DNA of 64,000 nt from Ampelomyces quisqualis (Eukaryota; Ascomycota; Dothideomycetes; Pleosporales; Phaeosphaeriaceae), in contig JAGTXZ010000018.1 of the NCBI GenBank assembly GCA_018398575.1, positions 3,224,001 through 3,288,000 on the forward strand, given 5' to 3'. Positions 37,475 to 49,179 of the stretch are shown in pieces. Position numbers and translations under genes: made by a program. The notes below the pieces were generated by a model that was given only the letters and a program-made list of their open reading frames with translations, was not told the origin of the DNA and did no database searches. Position 1 is the first letter of the stretch; each line of letters opens with the position of its first letter.

Positions 37475-38945
37475 TAGCTAGAAGTAGCCTTTAGTTTAAG
37501 AACTAAACATATATTCTACTAAAGCTAGCTCTTAGAGCTAAGCTTCTTAAGCTTAGCTATAACTATCTACTTACTATCTATTTTAGGCAGGCTAAAACGC
37601 TTAAGCTTGTAGCCTAATACTACTATTAGCCTAGGCTTAAGAAAGAGCTTATAGAATATATTAACTCTTTAAGAATAAATACAACTAAATAAAAGACAAC
37701 AACACTACTATCTAAGATAAGAAACTTACTAACTACGCCTACTAAGAGTATACTTAAAGTATAGATCTAAAGCTATGCACTTAGACAACTTTAACAAAGG
37801 CCTAGAATAAAAAAGTTACCTAAAGAAACAACTACAAGAGAATAGGCCTAACAAAAATAAGATTACTTGTTATAACTATAATAAGGTTAAATATTATACA
37901 TAAGACTATTACTCTAAGAATAAAGTTATACGCTAGCTTAACGTGTTAACTAACACTTTAGAGAAAGACGTTAAAGAATAGATTGTAATTAATAAGTAAC
38001 CTATTATTTAAATAACTAACAGACTACTAATAGTAAAATAGACAAAAGATACCTCTACTATATTATCTAATAACTAGGTTTTAACTAACGCTGTGTTATC
38101 TTATAACTAGGAATAAGACTATAATATTAAATAATTCTAATAGATAGGATTACTTCTACTGCAAATGTAACAAAATATTTACAACTAGTATAACTAAACT
38201 AATAAAGTTAACTAAGAACGTATAAAATAATCTTACTAATCTTTACAAGTATATTATACTCTTTAGATAAACAAGTACTCTCTTAATATAGATAGAGTTA
38301 TAGAGAATAAACAATTGCTATACCTAGGAAACAGAGTCTATAGGATATAGAATTAACAACAGACTATAAGAGTCTATAATACTTAGAAAGACTAAGAACT
38401 TATACTAGACAAGCTAGATATATACTTACTACTAGCTAGCCTTAAACTAGTACACTATAATGTAATAGTTAGAAGACTGTGTTAAGAGACAGACGCAGAC
38501 AGACTATATAAGACGTACTGTAACTTACATACAAAGTAGACATACTATACTAATAATAGGTAAGTATTAGTACTAAACTCTATACCTGTAGAGTACTAAG
38601 ATAAGAAGGTAAACAAATTGTATTAAATCCTACTTATAGATAGATACTTACAGAATTCTTATAATCTAAAACACAGACTTCTATTATAGACAGCATGTAA
38701 TAGTAACTACTACTAAATATATTACAGCAGGAAAATTAACTAATACTTATCTTAGTAAAAGAAACTTTACAAGTACTAATAGTACAATTACTCTAAGGAT
38801 ACCTATACTAATTACCTATACAACAAATAAAATATAGAAAGTTTTCTTAATATATTAGAGAAAGAAAGCCTATCTAATAGAATACTTGTTAATAGTAGCT
38901 GCATAAACTACACCTAGTAGTTCTACCTACAACTAGAGTGCAAAA
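37475..38945 (+). pseudogene. Gag-like retroelement fragment inserted in hAT copy 2
   Basis: The plus strand is coding-like across most of this block. At 37865-37912 it reads TCYNYNKVKYYT*DYY, a CCHC zinc knuckle in which two Cys and the His have become Tyr, the changes expected from RIP on TGT and CAT codons. Downstream it reads about 300 further codons, including LLLASLKLVHYNVIVRRLC and VLVLNSIPVEY, without a reverse transcriptase motif. The zinc knuckle points to the gag of an LTR or LINE retroelement, but I cannot assign the family. It replaces about 200 bp of the hAT and ends just before the hAT sequence resumes near 38950. Confidence 0.5.
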
Positions 38946-39544
38946 AACACTAAGTTAGCTTTTTTAAAGGTATAGTAATTTTTCCTTTTTGTTGCAAAAC
39001 ACTAATTTATTATAAATACTAAAATTAACGCAATCTATGCAAAGAAAGTTACTATATAGTATAAGAATGTGCAGCTAGCTCTTAGGTACTATAGAAAGTT
39101 TAATTTTTTAGCTTAGTATATATAGAAATTGCAGAAGCTGTAAGCTTACTATATTTAAGAAATAAAGTTATACTACGTCTGCCTATATAATAAATAAACG
39201 TAACAAACATTAGTTGCTTAACATTCTTAACATATTTCTACTCCTTTAAGATTTAATATATATTTAGAAATCTATATATATCTATATATATATATAGTAG
39301 AAGGTATACTTAGATTACACTTATGCACCTCTTGTTATGCTAATAATCTGTTTAGAGAGTATACTATATATTAAATTTTAATTAATTGCGCTAAACTTAT
39401 ATAACTCTACCTTAACCTATAATTAATAACCTCTACTTTAACCTCTACCCTCTATTAGCGAAAAAAGATTAGGTAGAAAGTTAAGTAGGTTTAGAGTCTT
39501 ACGTAAAGCTACCTTAACTCTACCTAACTTCTACCTATTTACTA

Positions 39545-42500
39545 CTGTACTTTAGACTTGTAAACGCTTTAAGTACCTTCTAGAGTTATATTAACTAGAC
39601 TCTCTATAAATACCTTAACAACTTCTATTCTATATATATTAAGAATGTACTTATTTACACTAGTAGTTCTAAGGCATACTATAAAAAGAAGGTAAAGAAA
39701 GTAGTATAAATACTTAGTGCTATAGAGCTGTATCTTAATATAAGAAAGAGTAAGTTTAGAGTAAAAAGAACAAAATACCTTAGGTTTATTATTAAAGTAG
39801 AGAAAGGAATAAGTATAGACTCTAAAAAGGTTAAGGCTGTTAAGTCTTAGAAACTACTAAAAACTGTAAAAGGAGTACGCAGCTTTATTAAATTTGCTAA
39901 CTTTTACTACTAGTTTATAAAAAACTTCTTAAAACTAGCTATACTTTTTACTTATCTAGAAGCTTAAGAAGGCCTTTATTACTAAACTATCTTTAGTAAA
40001 CTTTAAAATAGACCTTAAGACTATAGTTAAATGCAACGCTTTAGGATAGTTAATAAGTAGAGTACTATCTTAGTATAAGAAGGACAGACTGCTCTAGGCA
40101 GTAGCCTACTATTCTTCTAAGAACAACGCAGCTAAAGTTAACTATACTATATATAATAAAAAACTATTAGTAGTAATTAAGTGCCTTAAGTAATAAAAGA
40201 CAAAGCTTTAACGCGTAGAATACTTTACTATATTAACTAATTACAAGAACTTAGAATACTTTGTAACAACGCGCCTGTTAATAAAACAGTATATGCAATA
40301 AGTAGAGTTTCTTAGTATCTTTAACATAACCTTCTAATATTTACCTAGTAACGTAAAAAGCAGAGCTAATGCCTTGTTAAAAAAGGAACAAGACCTTCTA
40401 TAGGATAGAGCTAACAAACAATTGTAATTAAGAACGTTTTAACTCTTAGCTTCTACCTGCACTTCTAGCAGAGCAACTAACAAAAAGAGTATTTAATTTC
40501 TAAGTATCTAAAACTTATAAAGAGCGCAGAGTTATAGATACTTTAAGTAAGACTAGTAAGGAAAGAACTCTAACTCTAAAAACGTGCTTACAGACAAAGA
40601 TAATAGCAGAGTAGACGCTTCTAGAAAAGAGACAGAATATCTTTATAATTAGAAAAGATAAAAGTAGCTCTATAATCTGCTAGGAAAAGACCTAGCTTAA
40701 TATAATAACATAAAATAGATATAGAACTTAGTAATTTTTAATAACAAAGTATACATAAAGGTATAAGAAGCTATCTAACTAAGACAGAGAAAATTCTTCT
40801 TTAACTTTAGCCTTAAAGTATCTCTTACAGAGTACTTATTAGGTAATTGTAACTAGCTACTCTATTAGAGGCAAAAATAGGTACTCTACGCTAAAGAACT
40901 ATAGACTAAGATTATTAGTAACTGCTATAACTTTCTACTTACTAGACACTTAGAAAGAGAAAACACTTACGCTATACTTACCTAAGATTACTTTTAGCCT
41001 AGTATGTTATTAAGCATTAGATAGTATATATAAAACTGTATAACATGCAGCTAAACTAAACTCTAAAAAGAACTAAAATAAGTACTCTAACTGCTTCTGC
41101 TTTTATACTAGATTTAGAAGAAACTGTCTGTAGACTTTATTATTAGACTTCTACTAAGCTATAGTATATACTACTTAATAGTTGTAACAGACAAGCTAAG
41201 TAAAGACTTAGTTCTAGCACTACTCTCTAATCTTAAAGTATAGACTATAGCAACAGCGTTTCTTAAAAAGGTTATAGTGTACTACTAGCTTTCTAATACT
41301 ATTATTTTAGATAGAGAGTTATAATTTACTAGCCTATTCTAAAAGATGCTGTGCAGAGACTTAGAAATTTAAAGATAGATTTCTACTACCTACTACCTAT
41401 AAAATAATAAGGCTATAGAAAGAATAAATAGTATAGTAAAAGCTTACCTATAGGCCTTTGTAAACTAGAATTAGACTAACTAGGCCTCTTTGTGCTTAGT
41501 AGCCTAGATAGCTATTATAGGTAGGAACTTAGCTTCTACTAGCGTTAGCTTATTCTTCCTCTAGCATAGTTATAACATAGACTTAGTCTAAGCAAATAAT
41601 ACTTAAGGCCTTTACTATATATAGAAAGATAAAAAGAACAAAATAGCTATAGTAAAAGCTATAGTAGAGAAGTTTAAGAATACTATTAGCTACATGCAAG
41701 TAAAGATAGCAGAGGCACAATAAAAACAGAAATAGTAAGCTAACTACTATTAACAAAAATCTTTAGAGTATAAAGTAGAAGATAAGGTCTAGTTGTAATC
41801 TAAAGCTTTTATGTCTAATAAACAGCCTTTAAAGAAGCTAGATTAAAAGAATAAGAAATATACTGTTACAAGAGTTATTTTTCTACACGTAGTAGAACTA
41901 AGCACTTCTTTTAGAGTCTACCTAAGGTTCTATATAGACTACCTAAAACCTAATAGTAAGAACCTACTCTATTATTAAAAATCTAATAACTAGTAGCTAA
42001 ATATAGTAATTAACTGTAGTAACGCTAATAGTAAAGAGTACTAAGTTAAAGAAATTTTAGTAGACTAATAAAAAAGATAAGGCTATAGAACGTAAATTTA
42101 GTACTTAGTTAAATAGGTAGGTTATACAAAACCTATATAAGAACTTAAGAAGAATGTAAAAGACACTGCAGCCTTATAGTAATAGCTAGACAAAACGCAA
42201 GCTAAAAACTAGAATAATAGTAGAATGCTTAAAAAGCCTCTAAAAGAAAAGCTCTAATAGATAGCCTAAACTACCTATAAGAGTAGACAGTAGAAAAGAA
42301 AAAGAGAAAAGAGTTAAGCGTAAGCTATATAAGAGACTAGAAAGATGTTTTATAACTATTGCAATTCTAGCTTAAGTCTAGGCTTTAGATATTAGAAGAC
42401 TTAGAGTACTAATATAACTTCCTTAAATAGACTTACACTAGAACTCTAAGAGCAAAGTCTAGACTAGAATAGAAACCTATTGTTAGGATATTCTTTAGAA

Positions 42501-43091
42501 AGAGTTAGGTAAAGAGAAGCTAAAGAACTAAGTAAATAACTATTACTACTACAGTTCTAGGCTTAACTAGAAAAAGAATAGATCTAGAAGCCTATAAGAA
42601 TTAGTAATGCATAAGAAAGTAACCTATAATAAAACAGACTACTAAAAGAAAAAAAGTAGTAGGTTAGCTATTACTGTAACAATTCTACTAAAAGTTAAAA
42701 CGTAACTCTAGCCTAGACAAAGAGTAAGATAAGTAGTTAGCTAAGAGACACTAAAACTTAAGAGCTAGACTAAGCTAGACAGAAGAGGACTAGAAGAATA
42801 AGATAAAAAGAAAAGTATAATACTAAACAAAAACCTTAGAAAGAATTGTAGGAATAGACCTATATATATTAGCAACTAGTAAGAATGTAGTAGTATATAG
42901 AAAAGAGTTAGTTATAATAAAAAATAGAAAATAGTTACTATAGCAAAATGTTCTATTACTATGAAAAAGCTACTTACTATAATACTAAAAACGCGCTACG
43001 CTAAAGAACACTATAAACTAAGTTAGCTATTCTTGTAATTAATATTAGCTTAGACTATAGCCTTATACTTAAGCGGTAAGTATATTACTAA
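39545..43091 (+). mobile_element. Ty3/Gypsy chromovirus copy A, left part
   Basis: The sequence starts inside reverse transcriptase right after the hAT end (FRLVNALSTF, then IYIKNVLIYT at 39631-39660, matching the YxDDxLIY motif with Asp mutated). It continues through the RT thumb (SFIKFANFY), RNase H (about 39960-40380, TILTNYKNLEYF), integrase (about 41140-41640, VVTDKLSK and ILDREL) and a chromodomain (about 42010-42190, IQYLVK-like K*VGYTKPI). A coiled-coil-like stretch follows to 43091, where the outer LTR element interrupts it. The continuation is at 56325-57656. The same sequence lies inverted and uninterrupted at 59555-64000. gag, protease and the RT palm are missing, apparently lost before or with the hAT event. 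Confidence 0.85.
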
Positions 43092-43390
43092 TGTAACAAG
43101 TATATACAAACACATGTTATATCTGATACCTTATAAAGGCTTAGTAACAGATTATGTAGAGAGCTAGCAGATTAGGACTAAAAGCGCTCTAACAGCGCTC
43201 TAACTCAGCTGCTACGCCTACTATAAATATAAGCCTATAGCATAGATAGAGGACAAGTTTCTCTTGTCCTTCTGTACAAGACCTATAGGTGTATAGCTAA
43301 TCTAGAATCTCTGATACAACACGCACTCCTATATGCCTCTAATACGTATCTAATTTGATCCTAATAGCTGTACCTACCTGCGTTGTTATA
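43092..43390 (+). repeat. Outer element 5' LTR
   Basis: 299 bp beginning TGTAACAAG and ending TTATA (ACA in the other copy). A TATA box (tataaata) lies at 43222. A perfect 8-bp-arm hairpin (aggacaag, 5-nt loop, cttgtcct) is at 43250-43270, close to the predicted transcript start. Confidence 0.95.
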
Positions 43391-43392
43391 TT

Positions 43393-43404
43393 ACAAGAGA
43401 AACT
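43393..43404 (+). promoter_or_regulatory. Outer element self-priming primer-binding site
   Basis: acaagagaaact lies 2 nt after the LTR and is the exact reverse complement of agtttctcttgt at 43256-43267 in the LTR, about 30 nt after the TATA box. Beyond this, pairing continues with one bulged base. The complement to the element's own transcript end, and no obvious tRNA-type TGG start, suggests Tf1-like self-priming. Confidence 0.65.
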
Positions 43405-43479
43405 TTGTCCTGCTAGTAATAGCATTTATATAATATTGCAATTTACTTTTAAAAAGATTGCGTTAAAACGTCTAGAACC

Positions 43480-44900
43480 CTATCTAAATTGGATCTGTTT
43501 GCAACCTTAAATCTATTAAACACAGTTAGGATCTCTTAGATCTTCTAACAGCTGAAGCCTTTAGGTTTAGATCTTCCTATTAACACAACAGTTAGGATTA
43601 CTTTGGAAAAGTTGCGTTTAGCGCTATAATAGAAACTTAGAGACTATTAATAACCTAGAAGTATTAGAGGCAACGCTAATAACTCCTCCTAAAGAACTAA
43701 CTCTAGGAGCCTTCTTCTAAGACGACTCTGTATTAACTGTAACAACCTGGTAACAGAGTGCTAAAGTAAAAAAGACAGACACTAAAGAACCCCCTTAGCC
43801 TAGAGCTGCACTAAATCTAACCCTTGCCTAAATAGAGGTTAATTAATTACAATAAGATTTGAAATAGGCTTTAGCAGAAATTGATTCCCTTAAGAAAGGA
43901 CTAACTCTGTTAATAAGACTAGACAAGCCCTTACCTACTACTAAATTACTCTAGAATAATTCTGCACCCTGCTGTTTATCTAACAGCTTTACATCTAAGT
44001 ACTTATATTACTATAAAGGCTCTTGCTAACTTTAACAATCTAAGAAAACGCCTAATATAGATAATCTTAGTAATAGAAAAGATTCTACCTTCTGCTAATA
44101 GCAGGCCTCTATCTAGGATTAACTTAAGATTAACTTAAATTACTATTAGACTAAAAGACAATACATAGCCTTAGTATAGGGCTACACTACAGGATTAGCT
44201 AAGGGCTATCTTAAGCTATAATATTTATTAGATACTAATTAAGAGCAATTCTAGAACACTAAGTAAATAATTAGGCTACTTAAGTCTTACTTTATTACAG
44301 GTAACAAGGTAGCTAAAAGCTAAGCAGCTTTTAATTAAATGCAAATAACTAAGGAGGAAACGTTCCCCTTGTTTAAAGCTAGGTTTCTAAGTTTTGTAGT
44401 TAAGGGACAAGTACTCTCTTTAGAGTAGTTTTACTACTTGTAGACTAAGATTACGCTAGGGTTGCGAGCCCTTAACCTAGGATTTAGGCACTAATAGAAG
44501 AACTTATTTAATTAGATAGTAGAACACCTTACTATATATAATATAGAGTAGAAGAACAACTCTACACTAAGTATAACACTAGCTGCTGCTAGGTTGCTAA
44601 TTAGGTTGGCCCTATAACAGAATTTAGAGCCAAATTAGACTACTACTACTAGCGCTCTAACAAATTCTGCGCTAGTCTATTAATCTACAACAGTACGTCT
44701 TCTTACAAAGACCCCTAAGCTAGAATAATAAAAGACCTCTAGTAGTTGTTACAATTATAGTAAGCTAAGATACTACTCTAGTAACTGTACAAAGCCTTGT
44801 GTACGTTAGATTAAAGCTGTAGAAGTAGATAAGTATAAAGATACTTAAGAGCAACCTAATTAGAAGGTGTATTGTATAGGAAACAGAAGCGCCTAGAAGG
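43480..44900 (+). pseudogene. Outer element gag relic
   Basis: Coding-like plus-strand sequence ends with the zinc knuckle CYNYSKLRYYSSNC at 44747-44788, where the second Cys and the His of the CCHC pattern have changed to Tyr. Gag would package the element RNA. Frame breaks are mostly TAG. Confidence 0.6.
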
Positions 44901-45059
44901 ACACCCCTCTCTAGGCCTAAGCTGTTACAATCTATTCTACCTTAACCTTTCTTATTTGTTTTGTAGTCTCTATTTCCTTATACCTACGCTCCTTTACAAC
45001 TAAGGCCTTAGCTTATGCCTTAATACTCTTGTTAACACTAGTGCTTAAGGTTTTCTATT

Positions 45060-47716
45060 TTTGAATTTACAAATTGTCTTATCTGTTTCTAAAGCCTTGT
45101 AGCAACCTATCTAGAAGCTCCTCTTTTAGGTTTAGGTACGCAGCTTTAAGGATTAGATTACTTCTTTAGTTACTTAATATATTTAACTACACTTGAATAT
45201 TAATAGCTAAAAGATTTTGAACTGTCTATTTCTTATTCTTAATCTTAGGTCTTAGGATTATATACTTAGCCTCTAATAGTTAAGATAATTTAAGATTCAA
45301 TTAGACACAGATAGGTTATAGTTTATTTAGCTATCTAAGTACCTCTGTTTATACAATCCTTTACCCTCTATTCCTACTGTTCTATATTAAGCTATAGTGC
45401 TAGCTACTGTCTATCTTGATGTGCAATAACGCAACGCCCTATAAGAGAAAGAAGACTATTGTATCTAAAACAGTTCTTACTGTTTCTCTTCTTCTATTTA
45501 TTGTATTAAGGGATGCTTAAAGCTCCTATTAGCCTGAAAAATCTTAGAGATCTCTTATACCCTAACTAAGCAAAACCGCTTAGAGTCTAAACCCCCTCTA
45601 ACTACCTGTATTACTCTTATTTCTGCTAATGCATTTTACTTTATTATAAAAAAGCCCTAGAACAAGTTCTTTATAACAAGCCTCTATAAGATTAACAAGA
45701 TCCTTACCTCTAAGGACGACGCAGACAATTAAAGCTAATTAGATAAGAGATTACCTGCCTGTTACTTCTAGTATTAGGATGTATTTAGTAAGTTAGCAGC
45801 TAATTAATTGCCTTCTTATTGTTTATACAATTACAAGATTATTCTTAAAGAACTATTACTAAATGCGTTTAGTCCCCTGTACAAGCAAAACCAGGAGGAG
45901 CTTAAAGCTACTAAGGCCTACGTCTAGGAACACCTTTAGAAGAGTTTTATTAAGGCTAGCCAAAGTCCTTTTGCTTTACTTATCCTTTGTGTACGCAAAC
46001 TAAATAGAGATATACGCATCTGTGTAGACTACTAGAAGATTAACGCCCTTACGCGTAAGGACGTCTATCTAATCTCTTGCATTAATAAGCTGCTATTACG
46101 CTCCTCTAAGGCTAAGATCTTTACTAAGTTTAACATCTAGGCTGCTTTTAACAAAATTTATATAGATCCTGACTCTAAAGAGTATACTACCTTTTGGACC
46201 TATTATAGTATATATAAGTATAAGGTTCTCTCTTTTAGCTTATGCAATAGGCTAGCTATGTATTAACGCTACATAAATAATATACTAATTAATTATCTTA
46301 ACAATTTCTGCATTGCGTATCTTAATAACATCCTGATCTACTCTAAAGATATAAACTTATATTAAGAATACGTCTAAAAGGTCCTAGAGCGCCTACGTAC
46401 TGCAGGACTCTAAGTAGATATTTAGAAGAGTAAATTCTATGTAACCTGCACAAAGTATCTAGGTTACATTTTAATAAACTAGAGTACTAAAGTTAACCCT
46501 AACAAGGTAGAAGCACTCTAAAACTAGGCTGAACCTACTACAGTTACTAGCGTTAAGTTATTTTTTAGTTTTGCTAGTTTCTATTAACAATTTATTAAGG
46601 ATTTCTCCTGTGTAGCTAAACTAATTATAAAGCTTTAAAGTCCTGCTACACTGTTTAATTAGACTACAGACTGCTAATAGGCTTTTGATTAGATTAAAGC
46701 CTTACTCCTAGCTATTCCTACGCTATCTTATTTCTATCCTAAGTATAATACAAAGTTAGAAACTAACGCGTTAGATAGAGTAATAGCAGGAGTACTCTCT
46801 TAGAAGCACTCTAACAACAAGTAGTATCCTATAGCCTTCTACAGTTACGCCCTATTTAGGGCTAAGCTTAATTAAGAAATATACAACAAGGAACTTTTTA
46901 CTATCCTAAAAGTATTTAAGAAGTAGAGAGCTAAACTTACTTCTATACAGAGTTAAATCTAGGTGTATTTGAATTTTACTTACGCCTATATGTACCTAGG
47001 AACTCTTCTTTGTGCACTTAACTAATTAGAGAGGCTTACAATTAGGTATCTACTGCTTACCTAAGCGCTACAAAGACGTATTAGCTCCTAGCTTAGCAAT
47101 ATTATTAGAGGAGTATAGAGGCTATATGCAAACGCTATGTACAAAACTGCGTTTCCTGTTAAAGATCCTATCTAAGACAGCTCTAAGCCTAAGGTTTTCT
47201 CTATCTGTTACAAATTCCTAATAGGCCTATACAGCATTTGTGTATAGATTTTAAGATATTCCTAACAGATTGTTATAGCTATAATTAAATTATAGTTATT
47301 ATTAATTGCCTATCCAAGTAAGCTGTTTTTATTTCTTGCTACAAAACAATTAACGCTTAAGAAATAGCTTACTTGTTTATCTAATAGGTATACTAATTTA
47401 GCTATATACCCAAAAGTATAGTGTCTAACTGCAGACTCTAGTTTATATTCTAATTCTAGTCTAAGTTCTGCAAGATCCTAGGCGTGCAACTTAAGCTTTC
47501 TACAGCCTACTATAAACAAACTAATAGACAAACTAAGATTATAAACAAGTATATTAATTAACAATTAAAGCCTTTTGTATTCTATTACTAGGATAACTAG
47601 AGTAACCTCTTGCTAATAATTAATTAAGCCTAAGCTACGCTGCTGCACTCCGCGATTAGTATAGCGCTATACTAGCTCCTGTTTAGATCTAAACTATAAT
47701 AGAGCTAGAATTAAGC
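45060..47716 (+). pseudogene. Outer element pol relic, left part (PR-RT-RH-IN)
   Basis: Reverse transcriptase reads clearly: LRICVDY-like IRICVDY*KINALT near 46010, then AYLNNILIYS at 46315-46344 (YLDDxLIY with Asp mutated to Asn), then TKYLGYI and a SFASFY*QFIKDF thumb motif near 46560. RNase H-like sequence (about 46730-46900) has IYNKELFTILKVF. Integrase (about 47280-47716) reads STAYYKQTN and FYY*D-type motifs and stops where the inner element inserted. The protease region upstream is poorly readable. Confidence 0.75.
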
Positions 47717-47721
47717 ATTAT
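47717..47721. repeat. Target duplication of inner element, left
   Basis: ATTAT directly before the inner 5' LTR, repeated at 54263-54267 directly after the 3' LTR. Confidence 0.9.
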
Positions 47722-47908
47722 TGTAATAGGCTGGGCTTTGCCTAGCCCTTTGCCTTCTCAGAAAGAGCTTAGTCTAGCCTTACTACCTCTTTATAGACTA
47801 GTACGCACAGAGGGTATATAAACCCCTTCTGTAACTAGTAAAGAAGCTTAAGGAATACAACTCTTTCCAGCACCTTATTGTTCTATCTTTAGGGGCTAGC
47901 CCATAACA
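47722..47908 (+). repeat. Inner element 5' LTR
   Basis: Starts TGTAATAGG and ends ATAACA. TATA box (tatataaa) at 47815-47822. The predicted transcript start, about 30 nt later, falls at or beside aaggaatacaa (47850-47860). A U3 hairpin (ggctgggc, ttt, gcctagcc) lies near the left end and is perfect in the 3' LTR. Confidence 0.97.
47815..47822 (+). promoter_or_regulatory. Inner element LTR TATA box
   Basis: tatataaa within agggtatataaacc, about 35 nt before the self-primer sequence. It is unchanged in the 3' LTR near 54169-54176. Confidence 0.65.
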
Positions 47909-47909
47909 A

Positions 47910-47920
47910 TTGTATTCCTT
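47910..47920 (+). promoter_or_regulatory. Inner element self-priming primer-binding site
   Basis: ttgtattcctt, 2 nt after the LTR, is the perfect 11-nt reverse complement of aaggaatacaa at 47850-47860, at the predicted 5' end of the element's own RNA. In Tf1 of fission yeast the first 11 nt of the RNA serve as the reverse transcription primer; the arrangement here is the same. Confidence 0.75.
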
Positions 47921-48099
47921 CCTGATACAACAACAACTGCAGAATAGCTCTATCCAACTAACACTCTAATACTAAGTTAGAGCCTAAAGGGCAGGAGTCT
48001 TAAACCAACCTTTAGGCTTGCTGTACTCTGTTAGACAGTTGCCTTTAAGCTATAGAGAACCAAATCAACGCCCTAGGGACAGTACTCCAGTCCCTTATT

Positions 48100-49060
48100 A
48101 CTTAACTCACAAACTCCTCTTCCCCCTCTTTAGCCTCTACGCCAAACCCTCTTCCAGCACCTTACAACGCGCAAACTACTAGAAATTTAACGCTTGCTAC
48201 TTCTGCTCTTCCTCTAGTCTAACGCAAGCTGCTACCTCTAGGCAACCTATTTTTAGGTAACAAGTCCTGCTTTACTGCCTAGGAGGTTACTATAACCTAT
48301 AAGCTTAAGACTAACTCTACTTTTATTAGGAGCGCCCAGGACTAATACGCCTTCATTTGGGCTAACTTGTCGCCAAAGGTCTAACAAGAAGTTACCCCCT
48401 ACTACGCCAGCAGGAGGGAAGCAGGCAATTAAGACCCTGTAAACTTTATAAAATATCTTAATTTCTACTATAGGGATAAGCATAGTAAGGAACGTGCTCA
48501 AGCAGTTTTAGAGAGGCTGCGCTAGGCTAGGAAGGAGTCTTTTGCTAACTTCTTCCTGCGCTTTAAGTCTCTCCTCTTGCAATGTAGAAAGGTAACGTAA
48601 GATAACAAACAGCAACTTAACAAATTACAACGCGCCCTAAACTACTCCCTGCAACAAGTCGCCCTTTACTGCAGCGTTTCCTATACTAATTACAACTAGG
48701 CAGTAGCAGAGTATTAATCTATTGCAATTAACTTAGAAACTGCAGCTATTAAGGAGCATTAACACTTGTACACAAAAGGAAAGACCTAGGCAAAGAAAGA
48801 CTTAGACAGGGACGTTAAGATAGTAATAGTGTCTGCAGTTAGTATAGGTTTAGGGACAAAGGAACAGGTTAAGGCCTGGCAAGCGAATAGTGCAGGCCAA
48901 CCTTAGTTAAAAAACTAGGTCCCTAAGGGGCTCTACAAGCAGCGTTGTAATAGTAATCTATGCACGCGTTGCAGTAAGCAAGGACACTACGTGCAGAGCT
49001 GTCTAAACGCAGTACAGATCTATACTGTTAGCGCTTCGCGCAGCAAGGAAGCCCTAACAG
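48100..49060 (+). pseudogene. Inner element gag relic
   Basis: The plus strand reads a Gypsy-type capsid region, including KERAQAVLERLR and SFANFFLRFKSLLLQCRKVT (about 48490-48600). Near the end an intact zinc knuckle, CTRCSKQGHYVQSC (48961-49002), has the exact C-x2-C-x4-H-x4-C spacing. Occasional TAG codons interrupt the frame. The product would form the particle and bind the RNA. A minus-strand open frame at 48253-48501 is an antisense shadow. Confidence 0.75.
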
Positions 49061-49179
49061 AGATTTTAAAAAACTAGTAGCTCTTACCTTCTTAGAAGGA
49101 TAGGGGCGCCCCTTAAATAGCGTTAGTAGAGAAGACAGGGAACAAGAGACGCTACTTAACTACCTTAACAGCAACCTAT

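Larger units (their letters stand above)
32325..39544 (-). mobile_element. hAT-superfamily DNA transposon, copy 2 with insertion
   Basis: A second copy of the element at 4551-10583 in the same orientation, bounded by 17-bp terminal inverted repeats that match perfectly (32325-32341 and 39528-39544). The left part (32325 to about 37470) and right part (about 38950-39544) align to copy 1. Between them lies about 1.5 kb of gag-like sequence in place of about 200 bp of copy 1. Other differences are transitions, a deletion of about 23 bp near 34030 between agctaa repeats, a deletion of about 100 bp near 36096 and a small insertion near 34960. No 8-bp target duplication is visible. To its right lies a Gypsy RT that begins mid-domain. 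Confidence 0.85.

Noticed and set aside
48253..48501. 82-codon minus-strand open frame inside the inner element
   Set aside because: Antisense to the gag frame of the element; no domain.
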